Assembly (NCBI GenBank): GCA_950022295.1 | Contig: OX465596.1 | Coordinates: 217,651,501 to 217,715,500, forward strand | Origin: Bromus sterilis | Lineage: Eukaryota; Streptophyta; Magnoliopsida; Poales; Poaceae | Direction of reading: 5' to 3' | Length of the DNA: 64,000 nucleotides | Shown here: piece by piece, positions 10,901 to 21,562 of the stretch | How the letters are laid out: the number at the start of each line of letters is the position of its first letter | How positions within the stretch are numbered: position 1 is the stretch's first letter | The notes under the pieces: generated by a model | The model's input: only the letters and a program-made list of their open reading frames with translations | Told to the model about the DNA's origin: nothing | The model's database searches: none | Translations under genes and position numbers: made by a program

Positions 10901-11624
10901 ATCGTCTCCCTTTGTAACTCTTGAAAACTTCCTTCACACAAAATTTCTCATAAAATGATTAGAACGGTTAGTACAAATAGAAAATAAAGTTTCACTTGGG
11001 TACTATTGGAACACTCAAATTAAAAATTAGCTACTGCGTACTGAGGATGCAATTACAAGACAGAAATGAGGGAAAACAGAAGAGAAGAGAATGCAATTAC
11101 AAGACAGAAATGAGGGAAAACAGAACAACCTGTGAAAGTCGAATTATGGAAGGCACTTATGTAGCTTAAATAAAAAAACTCAAAACAAATGAAAGTTTCA
11201 CAATTGTGTAGAACATGCCGTGTAAAAAATTCAGGTCAAAGAGATCATTTGGTGATTTTTAAAGATTTTTGGACTGAAGCATACCGAATCTATTTTCCGG
11301 ACAACATGTCACAACTTTTGTCTTCCCCATCATTAGAGGCTAAAACTCGGCACAAAGCTTTAAAATAAAGATACGATGGTGTTGCTACAGTAGTAACAAT
11401 TTCCAAGACACACTTAAATTTGTAGTAAAAAACATTTTGCGTTGCCCCCAATAAGCGCTTTCTTGTATGCCTTTTAGCTAGGCATGAAGAAAAAAATCAA
11501 GTTTTATCAAAATAAAATCATAGCTAGCCCGTATAACAGACTGAAAAGATAACTTCATCTTCTTTATAGGGAAATGTTCCATGCCCTTCTTTGTTCACTT
11601 TGTTCATCTTCTACACTTTGTTCA
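10901..11624. other. Unassigned repetitive spacer
   Basis: AT-rich sequence with no ORF of interest. It contains a direct duplication starting at 11047 and 11091 (period 44 bp, 35 bases matching: ATGCAATTACAAGACAGAAA and onward). The block at 11430-11490 (CCCCCAATAAGCGCTTTC) resembles non-coding parts of Athila-type elements, but I cannot assign it firmly. It ends where family A LTR homology starts near 11625. Confidence 0.5.
11047..11125. repeat. 44 bp direct duplication
   Basis: Two adjacent copies of ATGCAATTACAAGACAGAAA… separated by AGAGAAGAGA, a recent local duplication with no mismatch in the shared 35 bases. Confidence 0.8.
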
Positions 11625-12112
11625 TGTTTAGCTACACAACATGAGCAAAGGTTGTTAACACAACATCTCACTCAAGCATGGCATATCACACAATCATAGC
11701 AAGAGGTGAAGCGTAAAGTAAACTATCTATACTAGTCCATTTAAGTGAGGTAAAATCCTAAACATGGCATTTCACTAAGTACCCCACGACAGTTAAAGCA
11801 TTTGGTACTGTTCTTCCCTAAACCATATTTTACATTTGTTAACAACAGTAAACAATAGCACAATCATAATCTACACGAAATTCTAGTCAAGTCACATATA
11901 AAGAACACCCCAAACAGAGTTACGGTTAAAAAGATACAAGCATCACAAGTTATGAGCACAATCTGCCAACAACATGTAGCTCATTTGAGAGCAATGAAAC
12001 AACATGCTACATATTGCAAAACATACACAAAAATGATATACATTTACAGTAGACATGACAAGAAAGAAATGACACAAAGGTTTCATGATCAGAAGCATTA
12101 ATATTACATATA
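11625..12112 (-). mobile_element. Truncated LTR, family A, part 1
   Basis: Matches solo LTR A at about 6605-7100 (shared GTTTAGCTACACAACATGAG and onward). The GC-rich side with the promoter is missing. It is interrupted at 12113 by a nested solo LTR and resumes at 16212. Confidence 0.75.
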
Positions 12113-12888
12113 TGTGACACCCTCGATTTACGATCATGTACTATAATCATACACGCAGGGTACATGATCGAGATCAAGGTGCCACAGTGAGAATATCACA
12201 GCACAACACTAAACACAAAAGGATAAACAAATATGTTACAACAAAAGGGGTCACACGGAGCCGAATACATAAGTCATACAATCATAATATCTGAGTACAT
12301 ACATAGTTAGTCAAGTTTTTCCTTAAGAAGGCTAGCACAAATAACATCAGAGATACAGGTCAAAAAGGCGAGGCCTCCTGCCTGGGATCCACCGAACTAC
12401 TCCTGGTCAACGTGGGTCTCGACGTAGTAGTATCCGCCTCTGGGGGACTCTTGCTCCTGGGCTCCAACGTCGACTGCAGCGGCCGATCAGGAAAAACAAA
12501 AAACAAGGGTGAGTATCTATCATACTCGCGAGTCTTACGTCCGCTACTAAGCATTTATGCATTTGTATCAAATGGAAAGGGGGAGGCTATATATAGTGGA
12601 CTGAATGGTAGAAATTCAGAATAATGGTGAGAAGCTAGGCCTATCGAAGACTAGCATCTTCCGACGAGTCTTGAAGCACAAGAAGAGAATAGCCAACAAC
12701 TCATATAAAACATAAAGTAACAATGCAGCAGAAGTTGTTGCAGCATTGTATGATAGTAAGTTGTAATTATTAACAATTATAAATGCCTCCGAGTTCCCTT
12801 CCTCGACTCCCTGCGAGGAAGAGAAACCGGAACCAACAGTTTACTAGTAGTAGTTTGTAGTAGTAGGCTCTGGTTTTGTGCATAAAGC

Positions 12889-12946
12889 GTCCTGTTACTC
12901 TGGACACGGCTATTCGAATAGATCATCTTCCCTGCAGGGGTGCACT
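12889..12946 (-). promoter_or_regulatory. Triple-palindrome LTR module, copy 2
   Basis: CTCTGGACACGG (first palindrome decayed in its left arm), CTATTCGAATAG (perfect 12 bp palindrome) and CCCTGCAGGGG, ending at GTGCAC. Confidence 0.7.
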
Positions 12947-15728
12947 ACTATTCATCCTGCACGCTCAGATCTCCAGGGTGGCGTGCACCTTGTTAGGCAA
13001 TGCCCCACCGAGGCTATCCGACACGCCGAGGCCCATCCTACGGCTCATCATAGAGGCCCCCGCCGGTTTATAGTCCTAAGGGCAAGGGGGTCTTGGGTCG
13101 TCGCCCCTCGCTCTCTGGGTCGGTGTGAGGAGGGTGAATTCCAACGTCGCAACGCTATCCGTCCCTTCCACAATGCTGAACTGGACGTCTTTCAGAGATT
13201 TTGAACGAGGCCACAACGTGGAGGGCCCACACCGTAATCCCACGTGAAGGTAGTGCGTACATGCCTTTGCAACCTCTCAAGTCATCCACCTGAACCATTA
13301 AGCATTTTATTATTATCTTGCAGGAAACCGTTATCGTTGCCTGACTAACAACACAAGGGACAACGAACAACAGCCAAGACCACCAGTGCGTCGGTGCCTG
13401 CCCTGTCGTCCCGTCAAAGCTCCGCGGTTACCAACAAGGTGAACCGACTCCTTACCTTGTCTCGTGTGTGCTCCTGGAGGAGCTTGACTTTCGTGGTTCG
13501 GTAACTCTCGCGAACAACGATCAGGGTCCAAGTCCGCCAGTACGTCGGTCGTAACCTCCCCGTCGTCCCGTCGCAATACCACTCGCGGGCACCGTTGGGT
13601 CGCCCGACTCTTACCTTTAAGTACAACCAAAGTTCAGGACACTAGGGCGGCTATACAGAGTCAGCAACGAGTGGAGTACAAGGATTACTCCTCGATAGCT
13701 CACACTTGATGTGGCTCGGCAGAGCTGAGGTAGGGGCCTTTGGCGGTGTCTGCATTGTACCGTACCTATGGCAGTTATAATAAGTATCTGTGTCACTCCC
13801 CAGAGTGATCACGGCCCGCTATCTAATCCTAGTTGAGTAGCAATGCGCAGGGTTCACTGTTGGATATAATATATATGTATATAGGCAGCATAGGATAAAG
13901 GAAGGTACATCAAGGGGCGACAAGGACAGGCTATGCAATTGAATATGATTGTAACGTAATAGCAGCAGCATCAATGCCTAGTTCCAGAAATGTACGGAAA
14001 AGATAGGCGATATCTGGGGAAGGAAAATGGCTCTGCTTGCCTGGAAGCCCGGCGGTAGAGGTACGGTCGTCGACGAAGTAGTTGATCACAGGGGCATCGA
14101 CAGCGGTAGTCGGGACTACCGGACAATAAGAGAGGGGGAAGAAACAATAAATACACGACAATAAAGCAATACAAATTCATGAAATGGCAATACGCAGTGT
14201 TAGGGGTGAACTAACGCGGTGCTACACATTGCAGACGAAACGTGAATTTAACCGACAATTTTACCGGCTCCGGGCGATTATCGGACAGACGATCCGGAGG
14301 TGGCAAGTCTCGGGTTTGGTATGCTAGAGGGGGGTGGTGGGCATGCGAGTACCGTATTCTTAACCGTTATATTTTTCTGATCAAGTTTCATGTATAAAGT
14401 TTTTGAATCTGACTTACGGTTTAAAAGATATTCAAATTAAAAGTTTAAATCAATTTAACTCATTTTCTGAATTATTTTATCATTTAAATCCTAACATTAT
14501 CCACAGTAGGTTTGACCAGTCAAAACTGACAAGTGGGACCTACTGACCAGTGGGCCCCACATGTCATAGGCAGTGATAATAAAAATGATTAATTTATATC
14601 TAATATTCCAATGGGCCCACATGTCATTGACAGAGCATTTGATAAATCCTTTTATTTAAATCCAAAAACAGTGGGACCCAGCTGTCAGTGACACATGCTT
14701 ATTTTAACAGTTAATTAATCTAGAGGGTTATTTAGAGGCTGGAACCCACATGTCATAGTCTATGGTATTTTTAAGTTTCTTTTAATATTTAACAAGGGTG
14801 CATATGTAAGTCTAAAAGAGTTATTTCTATATTAATATTAACACTAGGATTAATTAGGGGCATGGGCCCCATTGGGCAGTATCACAGGGGGGGGGGGGGT
14901 TAAGCGGGTGGGCCCCACCAGTCATTGGGGGATTAGCTCAGGGGATTGGCCCCACGGTCGAGCTGCACGTTCTCGTCGGGGGAGAGCAACGGTGGTACGG
15001 TAGCGAGCGGCAGGGGGGCGCGGTGAGGCCATGCGGGTGCACGCGCAGGGCGTGGATGTGCGCGACCAGGACACGCGCGGCGGGTGGCCAAGGAAAGGCG
15101 GGGGCGGTCCAGAACGCCGCCGGCGACGTACGTCCGCGGCGGCCGGAGCGATGTGCAGCAGGGACAACGAACTAGTGCACGAAAATGAGCGCGGGATGGG
15201 GCAGAACGAGGCAGGGCTCACAACGAATTCGAAGACGGGGTCGGCGACGTTGAGCAGCGGCCGTAGACGAAGAATCAGACGAATACGAGCTCCAGTCAGT
15301 GGCGGGAAAGACGACGGCGACTGCGAGCTTCAAGTGGCTCCCGACCTTGATTCACTGGTGGAGATGAAGTAGGCGACCACGGCGGAGCTCCTGGACACGG
15401 AGGGGCGGCCTGTGGTGGCCGTTGGCCGCGGGGACGGTAGCAGCATGCCCACGGCGAACGCCCGGTGAACTTGGCAGAGAGAGGGCGCGAGGGAGGAAAG
15501 AGAGTGGGGGGGGGCTAGGGTTAGGGCTTCGCGGGAGAGGGGGCGGCTCGGGCGTCGTCTTAAGCTCGCTGACGACCGCAACGATGCCCTCCACGGCGGC
15601 AGCCGTTGCCGTGGCCGGCGTGGATGCACGCCACGGCATGATGAGCAGTGACGGGGGAAGAAGACAAGGCAAAGACGGGCTGGGCCAGGAGGGAGGGGAG
15701 ATGGGCCGGGCAGGGCCCAATGGGGGCT

Positions 15729-15757
15729 TTCCTTTTCCTTTTCCTTTTCCTTTTTCT
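15729..15757. repeat. (CCTTTT)n microsatellite
   Basis: About four to five CCTTTT units directly beside the GC-rich island of the solo LTR. Confidence 0.8.
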
Positions 15758-16211
15758 GTTCCTTCTTTTCTGTTCTATTTTTGTTTGTGAATAAAAAGAT
15801 TTTTGCCAAGTATGAAACTTGTTCCTAAATTAGTGTGGTACTTTACACGAGGGCCACAAAAATTGTGGGCATTAAATAAATTCATTTAATATTTTAATTA
15901 AATATCAAATGATTAAAATGAACTAATTAAGCTACTGTTTTAATTGTTTGATTTATTTCATAGCTTTATAAATTCCCATGCACATATTATTACGATCCAC
16001 TGATTATTATCCATTTTACAAAATTGGTTGCAAGGTTTTTGGGCAAGGTTTATATTTTCCCATTGTTTTTAATACCAACCAAAGGCATTTTGAATTTGTC
16101 TCTGAATTCAAAGAAGATCAAGGTGATGATCAAGCACAGTGATTTAACTAAAGCAAGGTGATTACTGTTTCATCAATAGTGATTACTGTTACGAGACCTG
16201 AGGGTGTTACA

Positions 16212-17043
16212 ATATATATAAGCCATGCAAAAAAGCTAATTTATGCTACTGGTTTAGGACTTAGTGAAGAACAGGAAAACAGGGCAAAGGTTAATAACAT
16301 GCTCAATAAACAGTAGGTAGACTAATATAAAAAAACACCAAATTGACAATGCAATAAATCTAGAACTATCTTACATGATGCACATGAGTCCATAAATTAT
16401 TCTTATGCTCAAAAGAAGCATGGATCAACATATAAAAATGATGCAAGGGAGCTACTTCGGATTACAGACTTAGTGGAAAACAGGGATCATGGAAAACTAT
16501 TATATCATGCTCCCTAAACAGCAGCACAAGTGATATTAAAGCTAAAGCAACATGACAATGCAATACATGAACATGGATTCTATATGATGCTCACCAATCC
16601 ATATATAACACTTGTGGTCAAAAGTCCCATGTATGAATATATAACAAGCATGCAAGACAGCTAAAGTATACTCCAGACTTAGCATATTTCAGAGTAGTTG
16701 ACGGAAAACAGCAAGTATTCACTTTGGAACCTCAAGATCCTCGTGAACAGGAAAGATAAAATGGCATAACAATACATGGCATGAAATTAGGCATGAAAAA
16801 GAGCAATGCATTCCATTGGGGTTTAATCATAGGAGGCATGGATCAAATAATACAAGTCTAGCCAAGATGCAACAATATGCAAACAACATAACAGATTAAC
16901 AAATACACTAATTTGGAGCAACATATGAGCAAGCTACAACAAGGTATCATGACAAACAAGTGCATTGTATTAAAGTACACATGATGCTGAGCAATTCATG
17001 TGAAGAAAGTATATGCAAAAGATGCATGGATGTGATGGCATCA
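16212..17043 (-). mobile_element. Truncated LTR, family A, part 2
   Basis: Resumes the 11625-12112 fragment after the nested solo LTR and matches family A at about 7100-7495. It is cut at 17044 by element C's LTR. Most of it is a three-unit degenerate tandem array (16213-16855). Confidence 0.7.
16213..16855. repeat. Degenerate tandem repeat, three units of about 215 bp
   Basis: Units begin near 16213, 16431 and 16640. Each has the order ATATA…GCATGCAA…AGCTA…GACTTAG…AAAACAG…ACAATGCAATA…CATGGATCAA/GTATGAAT. The units diverge considerably, so the amplification is old. The solo LTR A carries only one or two recognisable units. Confidence 0.6.
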
Positions 17044-18431
17044 TGATATGTCCTAAACATATCTACTTTTCCAAACACTTTTGCTATTGTTTTGCCTTCA
17101 TTCTTGCATGATTTGAACGAAACTAACCCGGACTGACACTGTTTTCAGCAGAGCTACCAGTGCTGTTTTCTTTTGTGCAGGTTTCTGGATATTTAGGTAC
17201 GCTGGAAAAATCCCAAAAAAATATATAAAAAATCAGCGTTCCGGAAGCTTCCACCAGGCCAAAGGGGGGCCACAGGGCAGCCAGGGGGCAGCTAGGAGGC
17301 TGCCTGGCGCGGCCCAGCTCCTGGCCGCATCACCTGCCCTCCTGGGTGGGTCCCACACCCCCTGGTGCCCTACTTTGGCCCTATTTATTCCCCCGTCGAG
17401 AAAACCCAGAAATAGAGGTCGCTTTTCCAATCTACGTCGCGGAGCCGCCGCAACCCTCTGTTCTTCCTCGGAGAGCTAATCTGGAGGCTAAATTGGCCTC
17501 CGGTGAGGGGGAAATCATCGCCATCGTCATCGTCATCGCCTCTCCATCACCCCTCCATGACTTCTCCTCTCATGTGTGAGTAATTCCCTGCTGTAGGCAA
17601 AGGGGATGGTAGGGATTGGATGAGTTAGATCATGTAATAGCTCGATCAGATTGTTGGGGGCATGTTGCCTATCATCTACTTGGTGTTTATCATCTCTGTT
17701 ACAACTTGTTGCTCTGAATGCTTGTCACTTTGGGCCCGAGTGCCATGATTTCAGATCTGATCACCCTTTTTGTTTCTTGAGTTTGTGGTGTTCTTGATCC
17801 TATCTATAAGTTGTATGCACTTATTATAGTACGGAACCGGCGATCCCCATGGTGACAGCTTGGGACACCAAAGGGGATGGACTATAATTTGAGGATTCCG
17901 TGTATCCATGAATTGTTAATGCTTTGTTCCGGTGCTCTTTGATAGGAGTACCTTAATCTCCCTAAGTTCCTTTTGGCCCCGCTTGTAGCGGGAGGGTAGG
18001 ACAAAAGATGTTGTGCAAAGTTATTATTGCAAGCACGTACAGCTACGTTGGGATACATGCCTGATGTTTGATATTTGCCTAGATGATCCTTTGTTTTCTG
18101 TGAGCCTTGCCCAAGTTAGAATCTGTTACATGTTCGTTCTCATCCAAGCAGCGCCAAACCATCCATCTCCCTAGCCTACAGTTTTTTCCTTCTGTTGGTT
18201 ACTAGTTGTTTACCTTTGCTATCACCACTATTATCATCACCACTACCACCGCCATATCACAGTTGCTACTAATACCTTTGTGAAAGCAAGTGTTTATTTC
18301 AGGTGCGGTTGAATTGAAAACTCAATTGTCAAAGCCTGTACGTATTCTTTGTGTCCCCAAGTGTCGAATCAATAAATTGGGTTATCTTTCCCGTGAAGAC
18401 TATCTCGATCCCCTACAGTTGAGGGTTATCA
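17044..18431 (+). repeat. 5' LTR of Athila-like element C
   Basis: 1,388 bp, starting TGATATGTCCTAAACATATC and ending GGGTTATCA (TGAT…ATCA ends). It is followed after 12 bases by a tRNA-Asp primer site. The opening resembles the TGATACGTC start of element B's LTR. A CTATTTATTC promoter candidate lies at 17381-17390. Element C landed in a family A LTR fragment. No matching 3' LTR is present, so no TSD or age can be read. Confidence 0.82.
17381..17390 (+). promoter_or_regulatory. Candidate core promoter motif CTATTTATTC
   Basis: The same motif in the same context (…GCC CTATTTATTC…CGTCG…GAAAACC) occurs in both LTRs of element B (38490-38499 and 57849-57858). Conservation and position suggest the LTR's TATA-like element. 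Confidence 0.4.
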
Positions 18432-18443
18432 AGTACTGTTTTC

Positions 18444-18461
18444 TGGCGCCGTTGCCGGGGA
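18444..18461 (+). other. Primer binding site, tRNA-Asp type
   Basis: TGGCGCCGTTGCCGGGGA is the complement of the plant tRNA-Asp 3' end and a hallmark of Athila-type and related grass Gypsy elements. It fixes element C's rightward orientation. Confidence 0.88.
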
Positions 18462-18518
18462 CCATAGCTTTATTTACAGGTCTACTCGAAGTGTCCTACC
18501 TGATGCACATTATCCACT

Positions 18519-20051
18519 ATGGGTAAGAAGGGAGACCCTAAAGTTCCGATCTTACCATCCCGTACGAGACGAGGTACTGCTCTTAGCACTAGTGCTAAAA
18601 TTGATTCACCTTCGGTTATGAGTCAGTTTGATTCACCTCAGTTACATGCTACTTCTGCTGAGTCTGGCAATATGTCAGATACTTTTGATGATGCTTCTAC
18701 TACTTTTGAGACTACAGGTTCAGTTGGTTCTTTTATAGAAGAACAGATTGCTGCTGTTGCCTGACTCTCGGGTGTTGAAATTCCTGCTATCCAAACTCCT
18801 ATTGGGAAAACTCATAACTTTGCTGACCTTAAGGAGAAACTCCTTGAGGATGATTATATTACACTTGATGATGATTTTTGCAGGGAACTTAATGAATGTG
18901 TTGATTCCGACCCTGCTACTATAAAGAAGTTGCTAGCAAAACACTCCCTGAAGAACAAGTTTACTCCTGATCCTACTTTTTCTATGTCTCCTATACGCAT
19001 CACTGATCCTGATTATGATTTCTCTGTTGACCTTTCACTTATATCCACGGTTGAAGCTGATCCCTTTTATGGTAGAGAAAATGATGATGCTATCGGGCAC
19101 CTGACCAAACTCACTGAGTTAGGCGGCTTGTTTACCACAGATGAAAGGATCCGGAACTTTTATGTGACCAAGCTTCTTCCTTTTTCCTTGAAAGGAGATG
19201 CTAGAGCATGGTACGATGCACTACCATGTGGTTCCATTCAGAGTCCTCAAGATATGGCTATATCTTTCGTTGATAAGTATTTTCCTGCTCATATGCAACA
19301 TGCTGCTTTACAAAGAATTTATAACTTTAAACAGTTGCAGGATGAGCATCTCCCTAAAGCTTGGGGGAGATTTTGCAGTTTGCTAAAGGCTAGACCGGGA
19401 CATGAAATCCCTAAAAATGAATTACTTGATATATTTTATGCTGGTCTAACCGATGGGTCTAAATCCTACCTAGATAGTTGTGCTGGTTGTGTTTTCAGGC
19501 AAAGAACACCGGGCGATGCGGAAGAATTGATGGGCAAAATTGCCAAAAACCATGAAGATTGGCCCGTGCCTGAACCACCTCCACCACCAAAGAAGAGGGG
19601 CATGATAGTCCTAAGCCCAGAAGATATGCAAGAAGCAAAGAAGTCCATAAGAGAGAAAGGTATTAAAGCTAACGACGTGAAGAATCTAGCTCCAATTGAG
19701 AAGCTGTGTGAGCCTACCACTCACCCACCTATGGTAGAAGTACACTCTCTTTTAGATTTCAATGCAAGTGACATCCCTAAAGGTAAACCTCCTGACCAAT
19801 GTTTAGATGAGCTTGATAATTTTATTATGAAGCAGAATCACTTCAATAAGAAGATACAAGGTGAGTTGCATGATAATACTCTTGCTATAAAAAGTTTGCT
19901 TGATGTTTTAGGTAGAACAGTTAATGATGTTAAATGTCTTGTGAAGCATTTTCATATTGTTCAAACTCAGCTTGAACAAATTTCTAATGTGAAAAAAGAT
20001 TTGCTTGCTAATAATGCAAAACAGGACAATTTTTACAGGATTATGGTATAA
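18519..20051 (+). pseudogene. Athila-type gag of element C
   Basis: Capsid polyprotein that would assemble the virus-like particle. Translation starts at the ATG in CCACTATGGG (18519), 57 bases after the PBS. One in-frame TGA (18762-18764) interrupts it after residue 81; the same frame then runs to 20051. The core capsid homology (retrotrans_gag type) is at about 19150-19540, with the motifs LLPFSLKGDARAWYDALP, FVDKYFP and FYAGLTDGSKSYLDSCAG. A Pro-rich PEPPPPPKKRG tract follows (about 19570-19600), then a coiled C-terminal part. No CCHC zinc knuckle is seen, as is usual for Athila gag. The following protease reading frame is offset by one position, so a small indel lies near 20041-20051. Non-functional as it stands. 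Confidence 0.85.
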
Positions 20052-21190
20052 AGACCCGGGGTGGCACAGACACCCAGGACCCTCTCTATCCAGAGGGGCA
20101 TCCAAAGAGGATCGAGAAAGATTCTCAAGTGCAGGAAGAAGAAATTGTTAGCTCCCCAAAGAAGAAGAAGAATAAAAAGAAAAACAAGGAAGCTGACAAT
20201 TCCAATGATCCTATAGAAGAAGAAGAACAAGCTGTGGATCCAAACAGCATATCCACATCCGATGCTGAGACTGAAGATGGTGCTGAACCTGAAAAAGATA
20301 CTGAAAAGAATGATCCACCCGAGGTTCGTGAAGAAGAAGCACCTGATAAGCGCAAGAAGTATACTAGAGAATACTTCCTTGAAAGGAGACATGGGAAGGA
20401 ACGAGAACCATGGGTACATAAACCCATGCCTTTCCCAAGCAAGTCCGTCAAATCCAAAGAAGAAGAGCATTACAACAAGTTTTGTGAGTGGATGAAACCT
20501 CTTTTTCTTCAAATTCCTTTGACTGATGCTATTAAATTACCTCCTTACTCAAAATATATGAAAGATGTTGTTACTAATAAAAGAAAAGTCCCTAATGAGG
20601 CAATATCTACTATGCTTCCTAACTACTCTTTCAGTGGCAAGATTCCTGAGAAGCTCGGTGATCCAGGTATACCCACCATTCCTTGCTCCATAAAGAATAA
20701 TTATGTTAGAACTGCCTTATGTGATCTTGGTGCAGGAGTGAGTGTTATGCCCTTCTCTCTCTACAAAAGGCTTTGTTTAGAGAAACTAATTCCTACAGAT
20801 ATCTCTCTTCAGATGGCCGACAAGTCCACGGTCGTCCCGATCGGTATTTGTGAGGATGTTCCTGTTGAAGTTGCCAATTGCTTAATACTTACTGATTTTG
20901 TTGTGCTTGACATGCCCGAGGATGGGAGCATGTCCATTATCCTTGGTAGACCTTTTCTTAACACCACAGGTGCCGTTATTGATTGCAATAAAGGGAAGGT
21001 TACCTTCAACGTAAATGACAAAGAACACACGGTGTATTTTCCAAAGAAAATCGACAAAAGGCATGGCCTTAACTCCATTGAGAATATCGAGACCGTGAAG
21101 ATTAGAGAATGGGATTGTCCACTACATGTATACCACAAATACAAAACAATTATGGTGGGGACCATGTCCATTAAAGTGAGAGTGCAATGA
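20045..21190 (+). pseudogene. Linker plus retropepsin (PR) of element C
   Basis: Aspartic protease portion of the gag-pro polyprotein, which would cleave gag inside the particle. There is no start of its own; the frame is entered from gag by the shift near 20045, and the longest run begins with GTG at 20129. First comes a low-complexity linker rich in Lys and then Glu (about 20150-20240), with the YTREYFLERRHGKEREPW region at about 20360-20410. The retropepsin fold follows, with the active-site triplet in ALCDLGAGVSVMP (about 20710-20750) and the C-terminal ILGRPFLNTTGAVIDC (about 20935-20990). The frame closes with TGA at 21188-21190. No RT, RNase H or integrase follows, so element C cannot move on its own. 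Confidence 0.83.
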
Positions 21191-21562
21191 TCACTTCATA
21201 AGAGGCGAGACTTTCTGCGCTATATATCACCGGTGTGTTGGTAAGACTTGATCAACCTTGCTAACTAGCAAGTTTTATATAGGTAAAAAGTTGAGCTTGT
21301 TATGTTTTCATTTCCTTTAGCTTTTATTCTCCTTGCTGTACCCAAGTTTTTGTTTAAAACTTCACTTGATCTAACTTTTGTCTGAAGTTCACGAAAGTTT
21401 TTGCAGCTTTTTGAACTTTCAAAAATTCTCTACAGTGAAGTTTCCCAGAAAATTCCAGAAAATTCAAAATAAAAACTTCAAGGTAAAAAGCCATCGGGAA
21501 GTACCTGTGGCTGACCAGGGGGGGTCCACCCCTGGACCAGGAGGCCAGGTGGCGCGGCCCAG
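21191..21562 (+). other. Element C non-coding spacer, left of nested element D
   Basis: AT-rich, with no ORF. It ends in a GC-rich piece (…GGTGGCGCGGCCCAG) that continues after element D as CTCCTGGCCGCGCCACC at 32186. The GCGGCCCAGCTCCTGGCCGC join also occurs in element C's own LTR near 17310. It contains the left TSD copy CCCAG (21558-21562). Confidence 0.7.

Larger units (their letters stand above)
12113..16211 (-). mobile_element. Solo LTR, relative of element D's LTR (4.1 kb)
   Basis: Ends TGTGACACCC…GGGTGTTACA match at 9 of 10 inverted positions. A 5 bp target duplication ATATA flanks it (12108-12112 and 16212-16216). It shares blocks with element D's LTRs, including AACGTCGACTGCAGCGGCC and the triple-palindrome module (12889-12946). 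It also has a GC-rich island (14930-15720), a G run (about 14887-14899) and a CCTTTT microsatellite (15729-15757). No interior remains. ORFs in the GC-rich island (up to 159 residues) are Arg/Pro/Ser-rich low-complexity frames, not recognised genes. Confidence 0.88.
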
